Of a stretch of 64,000 nucleotides of DNA, positions 20,083-35,809 are shown one piece after another (position 1 is the first letter of the stretch; each line of letters starts with the position of its first letter). A program made the translations under genes and the position numbers. The notes below the pieces were generated by a model. It was not told the DNA's origin, made no database searches, and saw nothing but the letters and a program-made list of their open reading frames with translations. Origin of the DNA: Anthoceros angustus (lineage: Eukaryota > Streptophyta > Anthocerotopsida > Anthocerotales > Anthocerotaceae); contig MU008166.1 in assembly GCA_010909165.1 (NCBI GenBank), positions 496,001 to 560,000 of the forward strand. The letters are read 5' to 3'.

Positions 20083-20604
20083 CTAACATGCATCTGTCTG
20101 TACCTGCCTTGCCCCGTCGGGGAGGCAGCTCATTGCACACGCCCAAGCATGGGTGGTGGAATCATCGTAGACCGAATCCTCCTCCGCCCCTTCCCCCTCT
20201 TCTTTCTGCCATGGCAGCATGGCATGAACAAGGAGAGCGCGGCCCCACAGCCAAATACAGCGCGCACAGCGGGGGACACTTGGCACGCTGTAACGTCGTC
20301 CAAGTCTCCCGCCGTCGTGTGGCTCGATGTGCCCCTGCTTTTCTTCTTTCCCCCTGCACGCTGCAGGCTTGCCCCTCTGTTTTAAAATCCGGCCAGTCCT
20401 TTCCACCCCCTACTGCTCTCCGCATCAGTGGAAAGCGGACGCGCTAACCGCGACACGCAACTGTGCCTTTTCACGGTCTCTCACCTTTCATTTCACATTT
20501 TTTAATATTTTTCTTTTTTATTCTATCACTTTGTTTATATTTTTCGCCGTGCAGGTTATTTAAAAGGATAGTCCTAGGGTTCCTCCCTGAAGGGAAACCT
20601 ACAA
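20083..20604. other. Intergenic, no gene fixed
   Basis: Could hold the 5' end of the minus-strand candidate at 19353-20082 (a minus-strand ATG near 20215 opens a short Gly/Arg-rich frame), but no consistent exon was found. Confidence 0.4.
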
Positions 20605-20880
20605 GCTCTTCAAATGTCCACATGGCTTAGGCCAAATGGACACACATTTATAAGAATCCTGTTAAGCATCTTATTAAGCATCCTGTTCTTGGATCGGTAC
20701 TTAGATGGGGTGCCTAAAGGGAATGGATACCCTTGGTGCAAGTCCCTTAAGCACACCATGGTACAAGTTGTCAAGTACCAAGTCCCATGAGGGAAATCCG
20801 TCATTAGTGGACTTAAATAAAATTCTTCTTCTTCTTCCTAAATAAAATTCTTCTTCTTCTTCCTTTAGGAGAACTTTTTA
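20605..20880 (+). mobile_element. Dispersed repeat copy, solo-LTR-like
   Basis: Second plus-strand copy of the element at 14757. It has the palindromic head around ATGGCTTAGGCCAAATGG, ACACATTTATAAGAATCC, CTTAGATGGGGTGCCTAAAG, ACACCATGGTACAAGTTGTC and AGTGGACTTAAATAAAATTC. Two tandem copies of the CTAAATAAAATTCTTCTTCTTC tail end the element. Confidence 0.75.
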
Positions 20881-22740
20881 ATATCGTACCCCCAGGGTGG
20901 TTCAACAGCGTAATGCCGACATAATTATTTTTTTCAAAAAATAAGGTTCAACATGAATATTTATATTTTTCAAATTAAACATGCCCTAATTTTCCACACA
21001 AACCCTAGTTTCTCAAACAACCTCAGCAGCCTCCCGGGTTTGCTACCTCATCCGTCAGACCTGTGCCTAACCTTCAGGTCTCCGCCCATCGCCTCCTAAG
21101 ATCGGTGAGCTCTCACGAAAACTCACCGGAAGCTATGCAGCCGCCTCAATCGCACACGCCTCAAGCTGCCTCTGCGGCCTCACCGCTTGCGCCAGTGCAG
21201 CGCCCGCCCTCCGCAAAGACGCCTGGATGGGCTCATAGCTATCCGAGCGAGTGATGAGGAGGCCTAATGGAGATCAAGATCCGTGCGTTCTCAGGCGATC
21301 CCGATCTCAATCAGGCCTACTCGATCTCCCAAACCCTGCCAGCCTGCTCCTTATCTTTTCCTTGTTTTTGACATCTTAAACTCGTAAATTTTTACACATT
21401 CGACGTTTGAAGTATAGTATTTTCTAGATTTTTAACTTTTACTAATTTTAATTCATTAACACCGAATCATCCCTCAGGGTACGGTATGCAAGACAGCTGC
21501 CCTTATTCTTGGGAATTGCTTAGAGTGCTTGGATTGATCACCCAATAGGGAACGACCTTTGATCACCCAATAGGGAACAACCTTATTTCAGATAACCTTG
21601 TAGCGTAGCAAATTCCACAAGCACCTTCTAGTAGGCACTCCTCAATAGCCCATGCATAAGCCCCAATGCTCAAGAGAACTCTCATAGGAAGTCCCCCATC
21701 CTAGTACTCTTCAACCAAGTGACAACCATGCATGAAGCCCCATGCAGCGAATGGGTAAGAAAAACCCAAAGCAATTCTGTTATCCCAATATTCCTCCAAC
21801 AAGCAACCCTTTGATTGTGGAGTTCCTCCCATCCCAATACTTTACTATCAGGTGGCGCTTTATTTTAAAGTAAATCCTACTACTCCTTTTCTATAGTGCA
21901 AACCAAGGTATGATTAAAATAACTGCGACGTATATTGACAAGACCGGTGTTGAAAATGTGTAACAAAACTATCACTCCATACATTGTTGGTGATAGTGCA
22001 TACCTTGTAATGCCTTTCTAGTGAAGACATTCCATGTAGAAAGAGGTGATATTGGAAAAGCCAAGCAGATGATGGAGGAGGTGATGAATCAATATTTTCA
22101 ACCATTTATTAGGACCCAAGGTAATAGAAGGGCACCAAGCTTGAGAGCAATTGTGGCTGGGTAAGAATCCCCCCAACAACTTCTACCAAACCCAAGAGTG
22201 GTATCAACAAGTACATTCACTCATATGATATGAATTCTGTATGTAAATCCTTAAAGAGTTTTGGCTTAAACTTGTCTGATTCCAAAGATGAAGAAGATGA
22301 CACAACTGCAAAAAAACTCTTCCTCCTTTGAAGCTGTATAACGACTTAAACCCATGTTGACGAATGGAGTCGCATGACATGCTGTATCGCACAAGAACTT
22401 GTATGCTCGTCCACTTTGTGAAATCAGGTGAAGAGTCATCTTGGATATTTGTAGCACTTTACAATTCATAACATTATGTAACCCTTTCATGGCTTGAATG
22501 TTCAAAGTCACTCCCCTCGGATAACTTTCAGCGCTGTATACAAAGAGCTTGTTTCGGTCAATCTCAGAAAATTTACGATGCCTATGAATAGCATCGGATG
22601 AGCGCCGTCATTTGAAGTGCACTTTTTGTGTAGTGACGGTGTACGCCGATGTCCTTGTGTCCTATGTTCTTGATATCGACGAATGGGTAGCGGATAGCAG
22701 CGTCTGAAACACCACAGTGCTGGAAGTCTACCTTCACCAT
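20881..22740. other. Gene-poor DNA
   Basis: Positions 21000-21260 have a GC-richer stretch with a short Pro/Ala/Ser-rich frame (MQPPQSHTPQAASAASP), perhaps a relic of a transposon gag leader. A duplicated phrase TTGATCACCCAATAGGGAAC occurs at about 21535 and 21567. Nothing else is supported. Confidence 0.4.
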
Positions 22741-22830
22741 CTACCTTTAAGAAGCAATGCGGGTGTGCGACAAGGTTGTCCACTTAGTCCACATCTGTTC
22801 TGTATACACATTAGAGGCTTATAGGAGATG
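22741..22830 (+). mobile_element. LINE reverse-transcriptase remnant
   Basis: The frame starting at 22741 reads NAGVRQGCPLSPHLFCIHIR and then hits a stop (TAG) at about 22822. G-V-R-Q-G-C-P-L-S-P-x-L-F is the diagnostic motif of non-LTR (LINE) reverse transcriptases. Flanking frames are broken and no catalytic YADD-type motif or endonuclease was found, so only a short dead fragment remains. Confidence 0.8.
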
Positions 22831-24389
22831 CTTGAGACATTGGACAAAGTGGACCCTATGCTTTAAATGGAAAAAATCATAATTTGCCATTTTGCAAGAG
22901 GAAGAGTCTGCTGGTCAACATGAAGAACACATAAATAATGAGTTTCAATGTCAAGTCGCTCAAGCCAGACTGGAAGCCCTTTAAGTTTGATGCACAAAAC
23001 ATTACACCCACAAAGGTGTACAAGTACGTAGAAATGGAAGTCAGACAGTAGCAAGCCCATGTAACACAACAGGCAGAAGCAGCAATGACCTTGCAACTAC
23101 TAAGGTTTCAGGGAATCCACAATAAGCTGACACATAACTGCATGACAGATTCCCATCTGGCCATGATTGTATTCAAGAGTTTGAAGCCAATTTCTTTATG
23201 CAGTGGAAGTATCAGGACCGCCATGTTTCCCGACCCACTGGACAAATATAGAGGGGGTACAAATTGCTTTCATGAGAAAGCTAGTGCGATTGCACATGAG
23301 AACATAGAGGATAGTCATTCTAGCAAAATTGGAGGAGTTCCCGTTGTAGTAGGTTCAGGTACTGAAGCAAACTCTTAGATTTTCATAGAATGGCTAGAGT
23401 TGCACTACTGGAAAATATCAAGTTGCATAAAGAAGGTAAGAATTCATGGTGGATACACTTCGCAATATGGTTACAAATATTCGGACTTTGTTTCACAAAA
23501 AAGAAAATCAGATTAATATTTACAGCAAGTAGCTGTAAGAGGATCACAAAGAGCGGAATCTGAGTTAGGTTTCCATATCAGTCGGAGAGAAAGGCATAGG
23601 AAGAAAGTCTTCCTCCCTACCACGCCGTTACTGACGTCAAGTGACAGTCAATTACCTTTGATTCGTCTTGGTAGCAATAGAATGATGTGACAGACCCTTT
23701 TGTAAATATCTCTTTGGGTAGTAACCGAAAGGAGACCACTAATATTGCACAGTAAAGGATTCGGACCTTTAGCAGAGAGCTTTCAACAAATTATAGATAA
23801 ACTCATCGAAGAAGCAAACATAAGAAAGGACTTGGCTTCACTAGATATATCTAGAGAATAACTATTTTACAGGGAACACGCACACCCAGGAGGAGAGTAC
23901 ATAACGTAGAGGTACCTCATATGTAATATGAGCAAACTGAGGATGAGTGTTATGGCTCCCTCCATTTCGCTGTCAGGCACATAGTTTATAAATTGTATCG
24001 GATAGGCAGCTACCTGGAAGGGGTGAATAATCAAGGGGTTTTCCAATAATCTACGAAGGGGTTTTTGATGGGCCCTAAAACAGTGTTTTTAAGGCATTCC
24101 GGAAAACATCTCCGAAAAAAAGGGTGTCACCTTCCAAAGTTCCTACTTTCCATCCAGCAATATTTCTGTCATATGGTGGTTGCAAACTCGAACCTATGGG
24201 ATTAATGCAAAGTAGGAACGGTAAGGAAAAAGTTCTAGGAAGGACGGTTAAATTGATTTGGGAGGAAAATGTGGTTTAGTAAGGACACAACAAAAGCCAC
24301 GGATAGGGTATTTCCAAAACACAGTAACATCTGGAATCCAGACGTACAACATTCACTCTGGGACCCCGGGACAAACCGTGATTTCAGTT
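22831..24389. other. Gene-poor DNA, probably decayed transposon sequence
   Basis: No intact gene. Short broken frames continue after the LINE motif, so some of this is likely to be decayed element body, but no further domain could be recognised. Confidence 0.4.
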
Positions 24390-25212
24390 TCACTCATCAC
24401 CAGAGTTCAATCCTTCGTCATCACTTGGTCCAGCTTCTCCAACATTGTCATCACTATCTTCAGCGGCACTTTGACTCGCAGGCTGTATGAAGCAGCACAA
24501 CTCGCAGAGCTTATCCCTTATCGCTTTTTTGTCCACCACATACACATGTTTCCGTGTGTTCAACACTAACCCATAATACAGGATGGCTATTTCATTCACA
24601 AACACCTCATGTATGTTTTTTGGGTAATGGACCTTATTCCCTTTTTTCCTTGGCATTAGACCAGATGGGTTAGCACTCTGACGGACTATGTATTCCTACA
24701 CATATCTCCCTTCGTACGCATCTGTGTGCTCGGTCCGATACCAGTGGATAAGAAAGTGAAGTCGTGGTGCATCTAGCTTCGTGCCAATGACTCTCCCCAA
24801 TCCAGAATGACCTGTTATGCGTGTCAATAGTGCACGGCACTGCCAGAAACATCTCCTTCAAGATTTTCTTTATGTCCCCATTCATTCGCGCCATTCCCAC
24901 TGTTGCCTTCCGACATTTTGATATGCCCCCAAGTACATATCACGCTATGGGAGGTCCCTCAATAATGCCTCATCTTGCAAAGCTTCATCCGGCACTTGAA
25001 GTGGTCAGGCTCTATGATCCACTTCTGCACGTGAAAACCACTTCAAGGAGGTGAAAGAGCCCAATGTTATTCTCCACAATGATAGCAATCTCCTTCCGTC
25101 CACTCAAAGGCTTCCCACCACTTGTACTCTTCAACTCACCTATGGACGCAAATCTTTTAACCCTTCCTCCAAATGGGCCACACCTTCCATCGGTGATAGG
25201 ATACCCTGCCAT
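24390..25212 (-). pseudogene. Broken minus-strand coding-like stretch, unrecognised
   Basis: Three consecutive minus-strand frames look like pieces of one protein. The first (25212-25012) includes GRKEIAIIVENNIGLFHLLE. The second (24900-24670) includes GDIKKILKEMFLAVPCTIDT followed by HNRSFWIG. The third (24656-24390, ATG start) encodes PKNIHEVFVNEIAILYYG and ends in an acidic tail (DSDDNVGEAGPSDDE). Stops or frame changes separate them. I do not recognise the family; a decayed transposon-encoded protein is the simplest reading. Confidence 0.3.
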
Positions 25213-25259
25213 TCCCTAGGGCATTCTTGTTCCCTAGCTTCACCGCATGCAGTAGGATG

Positions 25260-25515
25260 GCAGGGAGGCGCCGCGCCTCCCCTAGCACACCACCGTCGGT
25301 GCATGTGAGCTAGGGAGTGCCACACTGGTGCCCTCCCCAAAGATGCTGCTCATTGGCGCCGGCCGGCCGCGCCTCCCCTAGCACACCATGGGGGCCTACT
25401 GGCCGCGCCTCCCCTAGCACACCTGCCCATGAGCGTAGCACGCCTCCTCTACACACCCCGCCCCAACACGCCATGCCCCATGGCGCCGGCCGGCCTCCCC
25501 TAGCACACCCCGCCT
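25260..25515. repeat. GC-rich degenerate repeats of GCGCCTCCCCTAGCACACC
   Basis: The phrase recurs near 25270, 25370, 25405, 25440 (diverged) and 25493, mixed with GGCGCCGGCCGG blocks. Spacing is irregular. It is CpG-rich and non-coding. Confidence 0.75.
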
Positions 25516-27690
25516 ACCCATGGGCTCCTGGCGCCGCCATGGACTCCTCGTAGGCTGTCTTCAAGAAAATCAATATTTAGCGGCTCAATAGCCTAGCAAC
25601 TTGGGACCGTTGGTTAAGTGCTTGGGAAAAAGGAGTAGTAATGAATACGTTCTGTGTTCGGAACCCGTATCTTTTTAGTAACTCAACTTTGTTGATTTTA
25701 AGGATGCTTGCATGGGCGCATGGGCAACTAACTTTGTTCATTTTAAGGACGCTGACATTGCCTTAAAGCCCAAGTGGTTGCATTGAGTGCTAGAAGGTTG
25801 AAAACCACGACTGGCGACCTTTTGGATGAGGGTCAGCAGACCCTAGATGCTGTGTGGCAGTCGACACCATCGAACGCTGGGCCCAAGAATGATACTACTG
25901 AAGACGAGCAAGCAATGGAGGAGAACGACAACTTTGAGGCGGAGGATATGGACTGCCTCCGAAATATGGCGGTGGTACTTGACTCAGTTTCGGCGCAAGG
26001 CATGGATGAGTCGCTAGGCCGCACTCTTGAATGACTGTTTTCGATGCCGATGACCACTTCCTCCTTTAGCAGTTGTTTATTGCAATGTGCTCACGACCAT
26101 TGAAATGAGACTCCCGCTAGTACAGGATTGTTTTCATTGTGTTCCACCACTTGAAAGTAAAAGTTTTCGTTTGTAATAAACATATGAAAATGGTAGCCCT
26201 CTATGCATTCTACAAAAACGCAGACGGGCCCACACCCTCCTGTGCTCCAGTTCTCGGGTGTAGACTTGAAAGTGTGTCTTTTATCAAAGGTATGACCTCA
26301 GAAAGGATGTGCACATTATCAAAGTAGGGCAGATATGCTGTTGCAGGAAGGGTGTACATCGTGACAAGGGGGTGTTGTCTCGACCGAAGGGGGATACTAT
26401 ATTCCCCCCCTTCAAAAATTATCATATTAGATGCAAAAAGGGCGAGATAAAGGATGAGGCCCATCATGTTTTCTTCTGTGACGGGGTATCTGAAGAGAGG
26501 GCTACAATACTGGTACATTTATTACAAACTGGAAGGATTGCAACCAATCATGCAAGAATCACCACAACGATTTGCAACATTGTTACAGAGGACGAACGGA
26601 CGAATGGGAAGAATACCAAGGAGAAGACGACGTAATTGGAGAAATGCAAGATACCAAATTGGACCACAACAACTTGTAAGACATATTCGCACTCTAGTTA
26701 CCAAGAATCCAGGATCTGCGAACATAGGATGCAAGGGCATTAGCAACATTGCACAATCTCTCCTTCTCCATTCCCTTCACTATCTACCTCCTCTTCCTTT
26801 GTTACCCTCTCTCGGCTCCCGACATTAGCTCCCTTCAATTAAGATTTTTAAATTCTTTGTTCTCTTTCTTAATTATTTAATTTAATTTAATATTTATTTA
26901 TGCTCTTTTTTCTATTTATACCATTTAATTAGCTTCTTTCAATTTTCTTTGGACCCTTCTCTTTTTCTCCATTCCCTTTACTACTTGGCTTACTTTTTTT
27001 CTTCTTTTTAATTATGATTCTAATGATAATGATGATTATTATTATTGTCTCGTTTATACCCTCCATTTAGGATCACCTATCATCAATGATCACCCATACC
27101 GGTTTTCTATCATTATAACCTTGGTGGACCAAAACAAATCTTGAAGAGTTGGAGAAAACCGAAGACGACTCAAGGAGCTAACAATGCGTAGCTAATTCCA
27201 TATAGTGTTAGCTGAGTATGTAGCGAGCTTAAACCTCACAAAAGAAAGCCTTACAGGGGGTCAGCCCACGCTGATGAGGGGCACGCCGGCTTCCCATGTG
27301 CGAGACCTGGGGGTTGCAAGACCTGCTTTTAGTTTCCAGTATCATGAAGCTCACACTCGCCATGCGCCTCAAATTCGCTATGCTCCTCATATCCTCATAG
27401 TGTGTTGGAAAGAGAATCTCTCGGAGGTACTTGCCGATATAGGGGAGAAATTAAAAAGTCATAAATTGATCCAAAAAAACCCTAAACCAGTTTCAAACAA
27501 ATTTCTAACAGAAAGTAGGGCAGATCCCATGGTCATTCTGGGGTTAAAATGGTTATGGCTTCTTCAGTCCTTGCCACTAAATCTGGCCATTTGCCTGCAG
27601 CCTTTGCATGTTCCATAGCATATCCTAACATGAGGAGGTTTCCAGCCGGGAAACCTCCTCATGCAAAGGAGGGGTTTCCACTTTCCAGCC
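25516..27690. other. Gene-poor DNA
   Basis: Only short frames occur: an acidic one at 25774-26034 and a basic one near 26454-26828. None has recognisable protein features. 26830-27060 is AT- and T-rich low-complexity DNA. Confidence 0.45.
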
Positions 27691-27693
27691 GGG

Positions 27694-27845
27694 CACGGGG
27701 GCAAGGGGAACGGGGGAACGGGGGAACGGGGAACGGAGAACGGGGTCCACAGACTCCACAACGTGCGGGGGGCGTGGGCGGAGTCCAAGTCCAAGTCCAA
27801 GTCCCGGGCCTGAGCCTGGGCCTGGGCCTGGGCCTGGTTCCATGG
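27694..27845. repeat. Simple-sequence block (GGGAAC)n, (AAGTCC)n, (GGGCCT)n
   Basis: Three short hexamer-type repeats follow each other: GGGAACGGGGGAACGG at about 27705-27745, CCAAGTCCAAGTCCAAGTCC at about 27783-27803, and GCCTGGGCCTGGGCCTGG at about 27812-27838. Confidence 0.9.
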
Positions 27846-30359
27846 CGCCTTGGGGGGGTTACAGCGTTACAGCGCGTCGCATTGATTGAATGCGTCGCCT
27901 GCGCCTGATAATCGGGGCTCCGGCCGAGGCCCGCAATCGCAGCCGGCCACGCCTTCCCGGCAGTACCTAATAATAAAGGCTGCGGTGCGCTCCCGCACTG
28001 CGCCGGGCACGCCGGCCCCGGCGAAACCTGCTCTTCGTTTCGCATCGATGCTTCATCATCACTCTGCACCTACGCACCAACCCCGGTCTCATCCTCGTCT
28101 TTCTCCTTAATACATTTTCGTACTAACTCCCACTAGGTATTTTAAAGCCTAATACTTCTTATTATCAATATTATATGCTAGATAATGCAAGAATTGATTT
28201 CTTGGATCTTCAAATATTGGATTGGGTTCTGTCATGCCCAAATACCCATGTAAATTAATGTTTCTAGAATAATATATAAAAATAAAATATTAATTAATAA
28301 ATTATTTGAAAACAGTTATAGATTGTATTAGAGTGAAAATCTGGGAGAGTAAAGCTTCATACAATTACCCCAATTTGGCCAGAGATACTAGGTAGACATA
28401 TACATAAAGGAAAGTACTAAGATAATGAAATTAGCTAAATTTAATGAGGTATACCAGACATATTGGTAAGGACCGTACTAGGATAACAAAATGAGCTCAA
28501 TTTGCCAAGTTCGTAGGAGGCACTTAATAAGCTAATGAAGCCTTTCACTATCACTATCCCCTTTGATAGAGGATTGATTCTCGAGGTTGATAACTAACTT
28601 TGGTGGAGAATGTATACCATCTAACTTATCTTTGTTTTCATATGATGCTTGTGGGTGATGGGTTAAGGCAGCTGCATGGCTTCCCTCCCCCTCGGTGTGA
28701 TGCATATATGATAGACCTGGAGTCATTAAATATTTTATTTACCTTGAAAAAATCAATGTAGGAATAAACATTTATATAAAAGAATCCTGTATTTGACAAG
28801 AGGCTGTGGGCTGTTGGCGGTACTAGATGAAGCATGCGGCAGACCTGCCGGCCGCGTTAATCCGACCACATAAACGGGTTGTTAAGTTGTTCGGGATTCG
28901 TGGGCTTGTAAGGTGAGGACATGAAATCATATGCCAAATCAAACGCGGTCAAACGAAAAAGCAGCGGCAGACGCAAGAGGGAACCAAAAAAAGGAAGACG
29001 CCTTAACGACGTTCTACGACGCTGAGTTGTTTACACAAGCTCTTGAACTGGTGAAGCGCGTGGAAATTACTCTCCTGGCCTGGCCTGTGTTCACTGTCTC
29101 TGCCTGCCTGTGCGGGCTGCTTCCGCTCGCCTCCCTTTCCCTCCCCTCCCCGCCCTCTCCCGGCTCCCTCCCCTCGCTGTCTCTGCTTTGCGCTGTCATC
29201 TCTCTCTTCCCAGCACGGGCTGCCCATTGCTCAGGCCAGCCTGATCTCATCGCATTTCCGTTGCGGCAGCTTCCGTTTTGGGGCGCATTTCAGGAGCGCG
29301 CGTCCCTGCTGGTTTCGAGCTTCTGTCGTTTGCTTCAGGCTTCGTCGTGGTTGCGAACTACTGCGCAGGACACCACAGATCCGGCCGGCGTCGCAGCGCC
29401 TGTCTCCTGTAGCGGGCAACTGTTGCCCCCTCCGCTGGTGAGCCACGGTCCTGTCGACCCCCGCGAGGAGGAGGGAATTAGATTGCCCGGAGCCTCGGAG
29501 TGGGGGAGGGTGCTCCATCGGGAAGGGGAGGACGGCGGAGGCGGAGAGAGGGAAGGAGGGGGAGATTTTGATGCATTGATTATTCAGAATAGTCATTCCG
29601 TAGTGGGAGGTGGAGGGAGGAGAGGTCGAGTGCGCGCACGGACTGCTGGGTGGAAGCAAGGATCCGACTGGGTTGGTGGTGGAGCTGCCGCGGCTTTGGC
29701 TCCTCCGCCGGCTTGCACTTCTTTCGGTTGAGCTCTTGCGGGGCTCAGATTTCGTCTTGCCTAGGGTTTGTTTGCTTGGGTTAGTACCGCTGCAGGCGGA
29801 ATAGCAGGCTTGCAAAGCAACGGACTCTTGAGCTTGGAGGTGGGCAGTATGTAGGAGGGTCGCTGTGGCATATCAGGAAGCTGTCGTGCAGGGACGGGCC
29901 TCGTCAGCGAGCCTTTTGGCGTCCTTGCAGCAGCTGACTGAGTGCTTTTCGGTGCCCAGTGCGCAGTTTTTGGGAACCTGGCTGGCTGTCGACGGCGGGG
30001 AAATCTGGCTTGATTCGGTTGGCAGGTCCTCGGGACACTCCATGTTGAGTGGAGCTCAGCAGTAGGAGGGAGTCGATACACGGCTCAGGGGATCGGATTG
30101 GTGCCCGCTTTTGGAGATCGGGGCGGCAACTCACTCGGCGCAAGTAGCACAATGCTGCTGCGCAGGTGGACAGGATGAAGCTGCATAGATTAGAACTTAG
30201 GTACTGTGCAGGATGGCGTCCAGGAATGGGCAGTGTTGACGTGGTTTACAGTAGGTATCAGCGACTGTGGAGGGTACTGTGCGCTTCCGAGTTGCCTCGC
30301 ACTTGTCCCGGAGCCTCGCGTGTGTAGTGACGACTGGCCCCAGGTAGGGCCGGAATGCA
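27846..30359 (+). other. Intergenic DNA and probable 5' leader of the CDPK-related kinase gene
   Basis: 28140-28890 is AT-rich with no gene. From about 29000 the DNA becomes rich in CT and GC, as in long 5' leaders of plant kinase genes. An ATG-initiated frame of 266 codons (28931-29731) crosses this stretch. It is low-complexity (Leu/Pro/Ser, then Gly/Arg) and has no family features, so I read it as leader or chance rather than a gene. A spliced leader intron ending just before 30211 (TGTGCAG) is possible but unproven. Confidence 0.45.
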
Positions 30360-33341
<2,982 letters not shown>

Positions 33342-35809
33342 TTGCGGATTGGTTTTGGTGACTTCCCATCTTCATTTTCTTCTGTCAGTCAGTCAGACCA
33401 TTATCAAGTACTGTTGCCAGTGCAAGATCAATTGGCAATATATTTGCAAATTGGTCGGACTGAAATTTTATGCGATTTCATCGTATCATGTTTTCTGGAG
33501 TGAAGCCATATCTGTTCTATCTGCCATTAGGGAAGGAAGCCACATTAGCTTCAGATTTTGGACCCAGGGGACTGAGCAGGTCATGCAACGATGTGAAACT
33601 ATAGCATATATTGAGTTGGAAAATGGCACACAACCAGTGTATCTTGGAAGGACAGTAGCACAGTATGTACAGGTGATCAAGAATTCTCTTATCTGATAAC
33701 GGGGTATGCATTGGGGAATTAGATAGGGTTCAGATTTGAGCCAGTTAACGCATTTGGAGACCTCTGGTGGTCATACCCAATGTATTGCTGGACGACAGAG
33801 AGATTCCTATGAACTCAGGAAGGACTGGTAACAGAATTGCAGAGCCGGGAAGGCAGATGGAGATGGTATTCCGCCCCTTTACATTGAGCTACCTCTTACA
33901 AGGAGAAGTTTTTGCAACCTTGCGCGCACGTTATCTTGGTTTTCTCCTGGTTCATCAGGTTTTTGTGCCATAGCGACGCTGTGGAAAACTCATGATAGGA
34001 CACGTGATGTCCAGAACTCAAAACACCATGTTTTTATTGCATGGGTTGTGCAGGCGACTTTGTTTAATGAGAGCGTGCTATCTTGCTGACAGGCTGGAGC
34101 CAGTCCCTCGCCCAGGATGTCTAGGTGCATTGGCTAACAGGTCTTCTTGTTGTAATAAAGGAGTGTTAGATTTGCGTATAGACTTTGTTGCACACGGTTT
34201 TGTCTCAATATTTCTTAATCCTTTCAGCAACTGTTTTTCTGTAAGCCTGTCATGCAGCAGTGTATTATTGCTCGCCTTCTTCTAACTGTTATCTCTTTTA
34301 ATTCATCGGACCCCTTCTAGGTCGGAATGTGTTCAAGTGTTCCTTGTCTAGTTCTGTTCCTTGAAAGAATGATCCGTTGCAGCAATCAGATCCGTCCCAG
34401 GTTTGAACTTCACATATCTACAAGCTTCAAAAGATGATAAACGACGCTTTCAAACTTGGAATCGACGGACGCGTAATCCGACAGCGTTCAACGAGGTTCA
34501 ACGGCTCAAGCATTCTTGCTGTATGTCTTTGCAGCCGCAGCAATTATCATAATCTCCTACTACACAGTGTGTGTGACATCCATGCTTATGATAGGTGTGG
34601 AGGCAATGCTGTGGAGTCTTCTACAGGCTGCTGCAGTGGATGTACACGCGTGGCAGACCCTTGAGGATATGAAGGGGAAACATCCTGCTTCCTAAATCTG
34701 GCGATGAAGCTGCTGCTCAATTGTCTTCACGTTATTCGCTAACAACGGCACATGCTTTAGCAGTCACCTAACAATTCAGCAGTCATCTAACGATTCAGCA
34801 GTCAGCTGGAGTCAGAAGAGCCAGGGATCTTGTAATCACCATGCTAGGCGTGCCCTGATCATCGGTGTCCATGTTTACCCCGCATCTTTGCTCTTCCATT
34901 TGCAGTCACCCTCCGGATACTCTACATTTCGCAATAAATTTTCCGAGTCACAAGCTGTTCTCGACAACCACAGTGGTCTCCGTTCCTGTCACGGAGAACA
35001 AGCGTTTACACACTTGTGGAGAAGGGTTTCAGTGAGGACCTCGGTCGTGATACCAGAAGCAACCACCAACCGTGCTACTGTGGGCACGATTCGTCCTCCC
35101 AGCTGCGGAAGGAGGGATTCTCGTCACCGACAGCGGTTCGAGGCCACCGATGCCGCTCTATCGACCGTGAGGCAGCCCCTTGCAAGTCGACTGTGGTCTG
35201 TTGGTGTTGGCGGTGATTTTCAGCTGTTTCATGTGCCTGCATCCCGACGACGCGTGCTCAGAGTTGGCGCCTTGTTTGTTCGGATTGGGGGCTCCCCGCA
35301 CCTGCGGATCGGATCCGTCTAGGGACGGGATGTCCTCACCGACGAATGGTTTCTTATGTCGCAGGAAATAGCTGGCGGGGGCTCAGTATGCACCCCGCAT
35401 ACATGTGCTACATCTATGTGCTCAGGACCTTGTTCCTGTTTAACCATGGTCCATTTAGGCACGGGATGTCTTCACGGACGGACAGCTCACAGGGGGCGGT
35501 GATGTTCAGCTTTGGTCCTGCGCTTTCCTGGCTATTCCACTGTTTGGCTTCATTTGGGACCATCGTGATTTCAGCGAACACGTTCTTTCTTGGTGTCCAT
35601 GCTTTAGATGTGTGCGTCTTCAGCTCGAAGCATTTGCAGAAACAGTCTCAACGCGACATGGTTGCACCGAGAGAGCCTATGACCGCAAACGTAGTAGTCC
35701 ACGATAGCGTCACCTACACCCCCTCTACATCGAAGACGATACAGACTAAATGCGCCGGAAAGGGTGGCAAAAGGCGCAGGAAAGGGTGGCAAAGAAAGTG
35801 ACTTTTTTC
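33342..35809. other. Kinase 3' region and gene-poor DNA
   Basis: The likely 3' UTR continues from 33342; an AATAAA occurs near 34154. From 34880 to 35330 there is a GC-richer stretch with a 145-codon frame lacking an ATG or any domain I recognise. The phrase CGGGATGTCCTCACCGACG at about 35324 recurs as a diverged copy near 35463. Confidence 0.4.

Noticed and set aside
28931-29731. 266-codon ATG frame upstream of the kinase gene
   Set aside because: Low-complexity Leu/Pro/Ser and Gly/Arg composition in CT- and GC-rich DNA typical of a leader; no domain or homologue recognised.
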